Below are positions 47,795-55,301 of a stretch of 64,000 nt of DNA, one piece after another. Every line of letters begins with the position of its first letter. Within the stretch, counting starts at the first letter, position 1. Below the pieces are notes generated by a model, which worked only from the letters and a program-made list of their open reading frames with translations, did not search any database and had not been told where the DNA came from. Where the stretch lies: contig CAVTWS010000024.1 of assembly GCA_963738445.1 (NCBI GenBank), forward strand, positions 445,849 to 509,848, given 5' to 3'. This stretch comes from CAVTWS01 sp963738445 (lineage in GTDB: Bacteria > Actinomycetota > Acidimicrobiia > Acidimicrobiales > SHLQ01). The position numbers and the translations under genes were made by a program.

Positions 47795-49237
47795 TCAGCG
47801 ACCGACGTGAACGCCCGGAACTCGGTCGTGCCAGGGCCGGGCGACTTCGAGGTGCGCCGCCAACCCGAGCAGCACATCGTCGGCGCCCCACCCGCCGACC
47901 ATCTGAACGCCGATCGGCAGACCATCGGCGACGAGAGCGGGCACGGAGATGGCCGGTTGACCAGAGATGTTGAACGGAGCCGTGAAGGCGACGGTGCGAG
48001 ACGCCCGCAGCAGCGGCCCGACCGGATCGTCGGGCGTGGACGAGAATCCGCCGAGCGGCCACGGACGATCGGGGCACGTCGGCGTGATCAGCACGTCGAG
48101 TTCACGGTCCCATGCGTTGCGGATCCCGCGCCCGATGACGTGGAGCTGGTCGACCGCTGACGCGTAGGAGGCCGCATCGATCGCCGCGGCGCCCTCGAAC
48201 AGCGACCAGGTGTGGGCCTCGACACCCTCGGCGGTCACGGCGACACCGCTCCGGCGGGCGAGATCGAGGAGGACGGTTCGGGTCCAGACGGCGAAGGCGG
48301 TCAGGAACGGCCCGGTGGGATCCTGCTCCGGGTCGAGGATCGACGCGAGGGTTCGCTCCTCGACGTGATGCCCCGCCTGCTCGAGAGCGAGGCCCGTCGC
48401 CCGGACGGCCGCGGCGCACTCGGGGTCGACCGCCTCCGCACCACAGTCGACGACGAGGCCGATCCGACACGGGTGCGGGGCCACGCCGAGCGACGCCACG
48501 AACCGGGCCGGCCGGCCGAGGATCGGAGCGTCGAGTGGATCGGGCCCACACGCCACGTCGAGCACGAGGGCGGTGTCACGCACCGTTCGGGTCACGGCCA
48601 GCCGGCTGACGAGGCCGCCCCACGGGTCGATGTCGGGGTGGTTCGACACGAGACCTCGGCTCGGCTTCAGCCCCACCAGCCCGCAGACCGACGCCGGGAG
48701 ACGGATCGACCCGCCGCCGTCGCCCGCATGGCCGATCGCGACGACTCCCGCGGCCACGGCCGCCGCCGAGCCGCCGGACGACCCCGAGGCCGAACGTCGC
48801 TCGTCCCACGGATTGCGGGTCGGACCGGTCGACACGGGCTCGGTCGAGGGCACCAGCCCGAGCTCGGGGGTGTTGGTCTTCCCGACGACGATCGCGCCGG
48901 CGTCGAGATACCGCTGGATGAGCAGGGAGGTGTGATCGGCCTCGTAACCGGCGTCGCGAAGGAACTGGGTGCCGGCGTGGTAGGGCTCGCCGGCCAACGC
49001 CCCGTCGAGGTCCTTGACCACGATGGGCACTCCCGCCAGCGGACCGGACGGGCGCCCGGATCGGGCCTCCGCACTCGCTCGGTCGTACCGCTCGTGGATG
49101 ATGGCGTTGAGCCGGGGATTGACGGATTCCGACCCTCCGATGGCCGCGTCGACGAGGTCCGACGGAGTCGCGGCGCCCGTCCGGACCAGGTCGGCCTGCG
49201 CGGTGGCGTCGAGTCGGGCCAGCTCGGTGGGGGTCAT
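47795..49237 (-). CDS. Amidase (amidase signature family)
   Basis: 480 residues. The Ser-cisSer-Lys triad is visible: Lys in LAGVPIVVKDLDGALAGEPY, cis-Ser and Ser in RRSASGSSGGSAAAVAAGVV, then HAGDGGGSIRLPASVCGLVG. The C-terminus FNISGQPAISVPALVADGLP and GVQMVGGWGADDVLLGLA is typical. It hydrolyses an amide (or transamidates if it were GatA). Lack of GatB/GatC neighbours and the sequence style favour a stand-alone amidase. ATG 49237. It is convergent with yihY and lies upstream of the lon terminator. Confidence 0.87.
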   Translation of the reverse strand: MTPTELARLDATAQADLVRTGAATPSDLVDAAIGGSESVNPRLNAIIHERYDRASAEARSGRPSGPLAGVPIVVKDLDGALAGEPYHAGTQFLRDAGYEADHTSLLIQRYLDAGAIVVGKTNTPELGLVPSTEPVSTGPTRNPWDERRSASGSSGGSAAAVAAGVVAIGHAGDGGGSIRLPASVCGLVGLKPSRGLVSNHPDIDPWGGLVSRLAVTRTVRDTALVLDVACGPDPLDAPILGRPARFVASLGVAPHPCRIGLVVDCGAEAVDPECAAAVRATGLALEQAGHHVEERTLASILDPEQDPTGPFLTAFAVWTRTVLLDLARRSGVAVTAEGVEAHTWSLFEGAAAIDAASYASAVDQLHVIGRGIRNAWDRELDVLITPTCPDRPWPLGGFSSTPDDPVGPLLRASRTVAFTAPFNISGQPAISVPALVADGLPIGVQMVGGWGADDVLLGLAAHLEVARPWHDRVPGVHVGR

Positions 49238-49254
49238 GACCCGGGAGGCTACCG

Positions 49255-49290
49255 CTGCTCCCGGATGACCGCGAGGCCTTCCGGGAGCAG
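49255..49290 (-). terminator. Hairpin downstream of lon
   Basis: CTGCTCCCGGA (49255-49265) and TCCGGGAGCAG (49280-49290) form a perfect 11-bp stem with a 14-base loop, starting 8 bp after the lon stop on the minus strand and preceding the amidase start. No T-tract. Confidence 0.6.
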
Positions 49291-49297
49291 TCGGAGA

Positions 49298-51668
49298 TCA
49301 GCCTTCCGGAGCGAGGGCCCAGCCCAGCACCTCACCGATCTCCCGGGCGAAGTGCAGGGTGATCTGGGACCGGACGTCGTCGGGTAGATCGTCGGCATCG
49401 TCGCGGTTCGCGGCCGGCAGGATCACCTCGGTCACCCCGGCCCGATGGGCGGCGAGCACCTTCTCCTTCACCCCGCCGATCGGCAGGACCCGTCCTTGCA
49501 GGGTGATCTCCCCGGTCATCGCCACCTCGGGTCGGACGGGTCGTCCGGTGACGAGCGACGCCAGGGCCGTCGCCATGGTGATGCCGGCCGAGGGTCCGTC
49601 CTTGGGCACCGCGCCCGCCGGGAAGTGCACGTGCACCCGGCGGTCGAGGCTCGCGGGCTCGAACCCCAGTTCTTCGGCGTGCGACCGCAGATAGGAGACG
49701 GCGATCTCGCCGGATTCCCTCATGACGTCGCCGAGCTGGCCGGTCAGGGTGAGACCGGGTTCGCCGGGCACGAGCCGCGGCCTCCACGAACAGCACGTCG
49801 CCCCCCGCCCCGGTGACAGCGAGACCGGTCGCGATGCCCGGCCCGGACACCCGATCGGCGGGATCGTCGATCGTCGCCGGGCGGCCGAGGATGCTGCGGA
49901 GCTCACCCCGGTCGACCGTGGTCGGTGCTTCCGCCTCGCCCATCGCCAGGCGCGTGGCGGCCTTGCGCACGAGCCGATCGAGTCGCTGCTCGAGCTTCCG
50001 CACCCCGGACTCCCTCGTGTAGTCCGAGATGACGGCTCGCACCACCTCGTCGGGCACGACGATCTCGCCCTCCTCCACCGCGTTGCGGTCGTACACCCGG
50101 GGAAGCAGGTGGTCGCGGGCGATGGCCAGCTTCTCGTCGTCGCTGTAGCCGGAGATCGTGATGATCTCCATGCGGTCGAGGAGCGGGGCCGGCATGCGAT
50201 CGAGCATGTTGGCGGTGGCGATGAAGACGACGTCCGACAGGTCGAGGTCGAACTCCAGGTAGTGATCGCGGAACGTGTGGTTCTGGGCGGGATCGAGCAC
50301 CTCGAGCAGCGCCGCCGACGGGTCACCCCGCCAATCGCTGCCGAGTTTGTCGATCTCGTCGAGCAGGATCACCGGGTTGAACGAGCCGGCGTCGATGAGG
50401 GCGCGGACGATCCGACCCGGTCGGGCCCCGACATAGGTCCGCCGATGGCCCCGGATCTCGGATTCGTCGTGCACGCCACCGAGGGACGCCCGGACGAAAC
50501 GGCGACCGAGGGCCCGCGCCACGGACTCACCGAGCGACGTCTTGCCGACGCCTGGAGGGCCGGCGAGGACCAGGATGGTGCCGCTGCGGCGGCCCCGCTG
50601 CGTGTCGCCCGGCTCGGCGCTGCTCCCCTGCTTGAAGCTCCGCTCGGCGCGGCGCTGGCGTACCGCCAGGAACTCCACGATCCGGTCCTTCGCCTCCGCG
50701 AGACCGGCGTGGTCTGCGTCGAGCACCGCACGAGCGGCGGCGAGATCGGAGCTGTCATCCGTGCGCACGCCCCACGGCAGGTCGAAGACGGTGTCGAGCC
50801 AGGTGCGGATCCAACTCGCCTCGGGACCGTTCTCGCCGGTGCGTTCCAGCCGATCGAGCTCTTTCGCGATCGCCGAGTCGACGACCTCGGGGAGTGGGTC
50901 GGGCCCGTCCCGAAGCTCGGCCAAGCGGGATCGGTAGCCGTCGACCACGTTGTCGCTGCCTTCACCGAGCTCGGTCCTGATCGCATCGAGTTGGCGGCGC
51001 AGGATCACCTCGCGTTGCGCCTTGTCGAGGGATTCGCCAACGCGGCGATCCACCGAGCTCGTCGCTTCGTGCTCGACCAGCATCTCGTCCGCCCACGTGA
51101 TGGCGATCCGCAAGCGAGCCAGCGGATCGAGCGTTTCGAGTAGTTCCCGCTTGCGTTCGAGGGGCAGGTTCGGCCACCACCCGATGGTGTCGGCCAGCGC
51201 GCCCGGGGTGCGCGGCTCAGCCAGCAGGCCGCCCCAGGCCTGCCCGCCGAGAGCATCGAGCAGCCGACCCACGATCTCGCGGTACCGGCTCATGAGCTCC
51301 TCGGCCTCGCCGCCGGCGAGCACCTCCGGCTCGGGTAGCGGGGTCACCTCGAATCCCAGGCGACCCGACTCGTCGAGCACGCCCTGGCCGACCCTCGCCC
51401 GGTGCACGCCCCGGATGACGGCGCCGAGCGAACCATCGCGCAAGGTGCCGTGCTGCTCGATACGGGCCAGCGTGCCGACCGTCGAGAAGGAGGATCCCGA
51501 GCGCGGCACGATGACCACCTCGCCGTCGACCTCGGTGGCGGAGATCACGGCGCGACGGGCTTCGTCGGTCTCCAACCGCAACGTCACGACCATCTCGGGG
51601 AACACGACCCCGGTGGCGAGGGGGAGCAATGGAACGGCGTGGGTCGGGGTGAGGGGTTCAGCGGACAC
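49298..51668 (-). CDS. lon: ATP-dependent protease Lon (one frameshift)
   Basis: About 789 residues, the usual Lon length, once a frameshift near 49771-49790 is bridged. N-terminal LON domain: VPLLPLATGVVFPEMVVTLR. Coiled middle: QREVILRRQLDAIRTELGEG. AAA+ ATPase: VLAGPPGVGKTSLGESVARA (Walker A), RASLGGVHDESEIRGHRRTY, PVILLDEIDKLG (Walker B), FIATANMLDRMP. Protease domain past the break: PKDGPSAGITMATALASLVT with catalytic Ser and GGVKEKVLAAHRAGVTEVIL with catalytic Lys. GTG 51668 with AGGAGA six bases ahead is the start. It degrades misfolded and regulatory proteins in the cytosol. It is divergent from a small RHH-like gene. Confidence 0.93.
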
Positions 51669-51715
51669 GAGGTCTCCTGACTGCGGCACCGGGTTCACCG
51701 GCGAGGTCGACGACT

Positions 51716-51778
51716 ACATATGAGATCGGCGTCCTAGTTGATTACATACTTACAACACGACGGGCTATCATCTATTCC
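51716..51778 (+). promoter_or_regulatory. AT-rich divergent promoter between lon and 51779
   Basis: A short AT-rich island in otherwise GC-rich DNA. TATCAT at 51766-51771 resembles a -10 box; a start about 7 bases later falls on the ATG at 51779, so the downstream gene may be leaderless, and indeed it has no Shine-Dalgarno. TTACAT at 51742-51747 could be a weak -35 (18-bp spacing). On the other strand, CATATGTAG near 51714-51722 could serve lon. Confidence 0.4.
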
Positions 51779-52258
51779 ATGGCCGACCTTGTCGCATCCG
51801 TCACCACCTACTTCCACGCGTCGATTCCGCCGAGCTGGTTCCCGGCGCCGGTCGAGATCCGCATCGACCGGGAGGAGATCCTGGTCACCGGCAACCTGCC
51901 CCCCGAGGCCGATGTCCCGGCGTTTCGGGAGTCGACCCGCGAGCAGCGCGTCGTCATCGCGGCCGAAGCCGAATCCCGCTGGGGCCGCGCAGTCTCGTGG
52001 GCGGTCACCCATGGCGACCACGACCACCGCTTCACCACGGTCAGCGTCCCGGTGATGACCCGGCTCCGATTCGACGAACGAAGCGTGCTCGACACCCTGA
52101 TCGCGGGCGGTATCGCCCGGAGCCGCAGCGACGCGCTCGGGTGGTGTGTCCGTCTGGTCGGAGAGAACGAGCGAGCGTGGCTCGCGGAACTTCTCGATGC
52201 CACCGCCGCCATCCGTGAGGTCCGCGAGCGAGGTCCGCTACCGCCTCGCCACGATTGA
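51779..52258 (+). CDS. Hypothetical protein with ribbon-helix-helix-like C-terminus
   Basis: 159 residues, no clear family. The N-terminal part (VTTYFHASIPPSWFPAPVEI, RIDREEILVTGNLPPEADVP) looks like a small alpha/beta domain. The C-terminal VPVMTRLRFDERSVLDTLIA, GGIARSRSDALGWCVRLVGE resembles a CopG-type ribbon-helix-helix (a beta strand, then a helix, then S-R-S-x-A-L and a second helix), so DNA binding is possible. It is divergent from lon over an AT-rich intergenic region. ATG 51779 lacks a ribosome site and may be leaderless. Confidence 0.6.
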   Translation: MADLVASVTTYFHASIPPSWFPAPVEIRIDREEILVTGNLPPEADVPAFRESTREQRVVIAAEAESRWGRAVSWAVTHGDHDHRFTTVSVPVMTRLRFDERSVLDTLIAGGIARSRSDALGWCVRLVGENERAWLAELLDATAAIREVRERGPLPPRHD

Positions 52259-52333
52259 CCGGCCCAAAGACCGGCGCGGCCGGCGGTGCGTGCCGTCGTG
52301 AACCGGCTCCATACGGCCCGCTACCCTTCGGCC

Positions 52334-52453
52334 ATGACGGTCGCCACCATGACCATCACCCCGATGGGTGGCCACCTCGGCGCCCGGATCGAGGGGGTCG
52401 ACCTCTCCGCCCCGCTCGACCCCTCGGTCGTCACCGACCTCCACCACGCCAAC
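52334..52453 (+). pseudogene. TauD/TfdA dioxygenase 5' remnant
   Basis: From ATG 52334 the reading is MTVATMTITPMGGHLGARIE then GVDLSAPLDPSVVTDLHHA, which is the N-terminus of a TauD/TfdA-type Fe(II)/2-oxoglutarate dioxygenase (ITPxxGxLGAxIxGVDLSxPL). The family is about 270-300 residues, but nothing after residue 40 continues it in any frame. The match stops where a 17-bp direct repeat and then a 44-bp palindrome begin. It is probably truncated by rearrangement. Confidence 0.7.
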
Positions 52454-52478
52454 TGGGCCCACCACCACGCCAACTGGG
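52441..52478 (+). repeat. 17-bp direct repeat at the TauD break
   Basis: CCACCACGCCAACTGGG occurs at 52441-52457 and again at 52462-52478 (21-bp period). The second copy leads directly into the palindrome at 52474. It marks the edge of the truncation. Confidence 0.85.
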
Positions 52479-52517
52479 TGGGTGGCGTAGCTCGTAGGAG
52501 CTACGCCACCCACCCAG
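52474..52517. repeat. 44-bp perfect palindrome (20-bp arms, 4-bp loop)
   Basis: The left arm 52474-52493 (CTGGGTGGGTGGCGTAGCTC) and right arm 52498-52517 are exact inverted copies around GTAG. It lies between the TauD remnant and the 3' end of the DUF952 gene, whose stop falls in the right arm. It could end DUF952 transcripts, or be a mobile palindromic unit or recombination scar. Confidence 0.9.
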
Positions 52518-52926
52518 AACGTGGTTCGGGTTCGGGTTCGGGTTCGGGCTGGGGCGGGGGTTCGGTCGACGACGACGAGGAGGAGGGCCACCAGTCGGGG
52601 AGCACGTGGACACCCTCCGGGTCGAGCGGCAGCGGCGTCGCGTCGATCACCGCGTCCACGTCGATCGGGCGGTACAGATGGGGGAAGAGCTCCGCCTCGC
52701 CCAGAGATCCGGGTTCGAGTTTCAGGTCCGGCCCGACGACACCCTCGTCGAGGTGGAGCAGGACGAGATCGGCGCGACCCGGGAACCAGGTTCGCAGGGT
52801 CGACGACACCTGGGTCGCTGACGAGCAATGGATGAATCCGTCGATGGCGAATCCGGCCGGCTCGTAGGGACCTCCGTTGTGGCAGGCCCGTTCCCACTCT
52901 TCGGTCGTGGCGATGTGGAGGATCAC
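52501..52926 (-). CDS. DUF952 family protein with repeat-derived tail
   Basis: 141 residues. The DUF952 domain fills about 1-110: VILHIATTEEWERACHNGGP, GFIHCSSATQVSSTLRTWFP, LVLLHLDEGVVGPDLKLEPG, FPHLYRPIDVDAVIDATPLP. The domain's usual end is near VHVLPDWWP. A low-complexity tail follows, SSSSSSTEPPPQPEPEPEPE then PRSGWVA, encoded by the TTCGGG repeat and the palindrome, with the stop at 52501-52503. The function of DUF952 is unknown. GTG 52926 is chosen because it begins the domain exactly. The tail probably arose by the same rearrangement that truncated TauD. Confidence 0.75.
   Translation of the reverse strand: MILHIATTEEWERACHNGGPYEPAGFAIDGFIHCSSATQVSSTLRTWFPGRADLVLLHLDEGVVGPDLKLEPGSLGEAELFPHLYRPIDVDAVIDATPLPLDPEGVHVLPDWWPSSSSSSTEPPPQPEPEPEPEPRSGWVA
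52525..52548 (+). repeat. Four TTCGGG hexamer repeats (telomere-like)
   Basis: Four exact copies of TTCGGG in a row, eight bases after the 44-bp palindrome. They encode the PEPEPEPE tail of the DUF952 protein on the other strand. No other array of this kind was seen in the window. Confidence 0.9.
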
Positions 52927-53000
52927 GTGGTCGGACTGTAGACGGCGACCGACTCGACGCGCCGCGGTACTGTCGGCCCGCAACCGGTCGAAGGCGAGAC

Positions 53001-53432
53001 ATGACGAAGGACACGATGGATCTGGCCCGGGGGATCGTGGCCGGGCTCGTCATGGAAACCGTCGAGGGGCGGGGTCGCCTCGCGGCGCGGGTGGCCTTCG
53101 GCATCGCCCTGCTCGCCGGGGTCGGGGCCGTGGTCGGCGACGGCGTTCTCCGGCTCCTTCTCGTCGCCGTGGCCATCCTCGCCGCGCTCATCGCGGTCGT
53201 AACGGTGGTCCTTCGTCGCCTCGTCGTGGCCGCCGTCGGCCGGATCGGGACACCCGCAGATCTTCGGCACCACCGCACGTCGATCGATCGGGCGCTCGAA
53301 CGGGCCGAGCTCCCGACGGGCCCGTGGACCGCGTTCAAGATGGCGTGGCGACTCCGCAAAGGGGTGGGACCGGAGGTCGACCGGCTCCACGACATCGTGT
53401 CCCGCCTGTCGACCGAGCTCCGCCGCGCCTGA
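53001..53432 (+). CDS. Small membrane protein, hypothetical
   Basis: 143 residues, not recognised. Helices about 28-46 (VAFGIALLAGVGAVVGDGVL) and about 50-72 (LLLVAVAILAALIAVVTVVL), then a basic, mostly helical tail (RRLVVAAVGRIGTPADLRHH, ELPTGPWTAFKMAWRLRKGV, LHDIVSRLSTELRRA). ATG 53001. It lies divergent to DUF952 and converges on the ABC transporter genes. The two-helix layout with a cytoplasmic tail suggests an accessory membrane protein. Confidence 0.6.
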   Translation: MTKDTMDLARGIVAGLVMETVEGRGRLAARVAFGIALLAGVGAVVGDGVLRLLLVAVAILAALIAVVTVVLRRLVVAAVGRIGTPADLRHHRTSIDRALERAELPTGPWTAFKMAWRLRKGVGPEVDRLHDIVSRLSTELRRA

Positions 53433-53465
53433 AGCGGCGTCGACATCGGCCTGTCCGACGGCCGA

Positions 53466-54269
53466 TCAGTTCGACAGGGCGGAGTACTTGCGCACAGCGA
53501 GCGTGGCGAAGACGACCGTGATGCCGACCGCCCACGCCAGGGAGAACCACACGTCGTTGCCGGTGTCGTGGCCGTTGTAGAGCGCCCGGCACGCATTCGT
53601 CACCGTGGTGAACGGGTTGGCTTCGGCGACCCGGCGGACCCAGGGCCGCATGGTCGACGGATCGACGAAGGCGGACGACACGAACGTGAGCGGGAACATC
53701 CAGATGAACCCGGCCGAGTTGGCCGCTTCCATGCTCTTGACCGACAACCCGATGAGCGCCTGGATCCAGCTGAAGGCGTACGAGAAGCCGAGGAGCAACG
53801 CAGTGGCACCGACGGCGCCGAGCGCGCCGCCCTCGAACCGGAAGCCGACCAGGAGAGCGACGAGCAACATGATCAGGAAGCTGATCAGGTTGCGGACGAG
53901 GTCCGACAAGGTCCGCCCGACGAGGACCGCCGACTGGGCCATCGGCAACGACCGCAGCCGGTCAACCGTGCCCTTCTGCATGTCATCGGCGATACCGATG
54001 CTCGTGAACGCGGAGCCGAACACGACGGTCTGGGCGAAGATGCCCGGCAGCAGGAACTGCTCGTAGCGCTCGAACCCCTCGACCCGGATCGACCCGCCGA
54101 AGACGTACACGAAGAGCAGCACGAACATGACCGGCTGGATGGTGGCGAAGATCAACAGCTCGATGTTGCGGGGCACCCGGAGCAGATGTCGCCACGCCTC
54201 GGCCCAGCTGTCGTGCAGCGCCCACAGGACCCCGCTCCCGCCTTCGGCCGCCTCGATCCGCTCGGTCAT
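53466..54269 (-). CDS. ABC-2 type permease (DrrB-like)
   Basis: 267 residues with about six transmembrane helices. Signature segments are ELLIFATIQPVMFVLLFVYV, QFLLPGIFAQTVVFGSAFTS, GIADDMQKGTVDRLRSLPMA (the D-x-x-x-G-x-x-x-R-x-R-S-L-P box of DrrB-type permeases), VGRTLSDLVRNLISFLIMLL, and FVSSAFVDPSTMRPW. It partners with the ATPase upstream to export a hydrophobic drug or lipid. Its ATG at 54269 overlaps the ATPase TGA (ATGA), so they are made together. Confidence 0.88.
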   Translation of the reverse strand: MTERIEAAEGGSGVLWALHDSWAEAWRHLLRVPRNIELLIFATIQPVMFVLLFVYVFGGSIRVEGFERYEQFLLPGIFAQTVVFGSAFTSIGIADDMQKGTVDRLRSLPMAQSAVLVGRTLSDLVRNLISFLIMLLVALLVGFRFEGGALGAVGATALLLGFSYAFSWIQALIGLSVKSMEAANSAGFIWMFPLTFVSSAFVDPSTMRPWVRRVAEANPFTTVTNACRALYNGHDTGNDVWFSLAWAVGITVVFATLAVRKYSALSN

Positions 54270-55225
54270 GAGTGCACCTCCGGGCTCGGTTCAGCCGGGC
54301 GGCCGGTGAGGGTGAGGAACACGTCGTCGAGCGTGGGGCGATGGTGGGCGATGTCCGCCACCTCCACACCGGCGCGATCGAACGCCCGCACGATGTGGGG
54401 CACGACACCTTCGGACGCCCGAACCGGTATCCGCAGGATCAGCCCGTCGTCGTCGACGACGGTCGTGCCGGAGGCGAATGGGGTCATGACCTCCACCGCG
54501 GCGGAGGCCGAGGACCCGGGAGGAAGGGTGACCTCGACGACGTCGCCTCCCAGCCGGTCCTTCAGCTCGTCGGCGGTCCCTTCGGCGATCACCGACCCCT
54601 GATCGACAACGGCGATCCGGTGCGCGAGGCGGTCCGCCTCATCGAGGTACTGCGTGGTGAGCAGGGTGGTCATGCCGCCGAGCACGAGCTCGTCGATGAG
54701 GTCCCACATGGCGAGACGGCTGCGGGGATCCAGTCCGGTCGTGGGTTCGTCGAGGAACAACACCGACGGCCTCCCGATCAAGCTCATGGCCACATCGAGC
54801 CGGCGGCGCATGCCACCCGAGTAGCCACGCGCCACCCGGTCGCCGGCGTCGACGAGATCGAACCGCTCCAGCAGGTCGGCGGCCCGACGGCGCGCTTCGG
54901 CACCTCCGACGTGGAAGAGCTTGGCCACGTGGACGAGGTTCTCCCGCCCGGTGAGCATCTCGTCGACCGAGGCGTACTGGCCTGTCAACCCGATGCGGGC
55001 ACGAACGCGGCGAGGTTCCTTCGCCACGTCGATCCCGTCGATCCGGGCCGACCCGGCATCGGGCCGGAGCAGGGTCGTGAGGATGCGCACGGTGGTGGTC
55101 TTGCCGGCACCGTTGGGGCCGAGCAGACCGAGGACGGTGCCGGCCTGCACGTCGAGATCCAGGCCTTTGAGCGCTTCGGTCGCCCCGAAACGTTTCGTCA
55201 GTTCGCGCGCTTCGACCGCAGCCAT
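54266..55225 (-). CDS. ABC transporter ATPase (DrrA-like)
   Basis: 319 residues. Walker A GLLGPNGAGKTTTVRILTTL near residue 35, Q-loop region RARIGLTGQYASVDEMLTG, signature YSGGMRRRLDVAMSLIGRPS, Walker B SVLFLDEPTTGLDPRSRLAM, and H-loop LLTTQYLDEADRLAHRIAVV (Gln in place of His). The C-terminal extension (VVDDDGLILRIPVRASEGVV ... PTLDDVFLTLTGRP) is that of the daunorubicin-resistance DrrA family. It drives export by the ABC-2 permease encoded next. ATG 55225. Substrate unknown. Confidence 0.92.
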   Translation of the reverse strand: MAAVEARELTKRFGATEALKGLDLDVQAGTVLGLLGPNGAGKTTTVRILTTLLRPDAGSARIDGIDVAKEPRRVRARIGLTGQYASVDEMLTGRENLVHVAKLFHVGGAEARRRAADLLERFDLVDAGDRVARGYSGGMRRRLDVAMSLIGRPSVLFLDEPTTGLDPRSRLAMWDLIDELVLGGMTTLLTTQYLDEADRLAHRIAVVDQGSVIAEGTADELKDRLGGDVVEVTLPPGSSASAAVEVMTPFASGTTVVDDDGLILRIPVRASEGVVPHIVRAFDRAGVEVADIAHHRPTLDDVFLTLTGRPAEPSPEVHS

Positions 55226-55301
55226 GCACTGAGTCTACGGACGGGCGCCGAACGGGCCCGGTCGATTTTCACGATCGGCTCGCCCCGGGGCCGGCGGACG
55301 T

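Noticed and set aside
52525..52548. TTCGGG repeats as a true chromosome end
   Set aside because: Genes continue on both sides and only four hexamers are present; an internal repeat is more likely.
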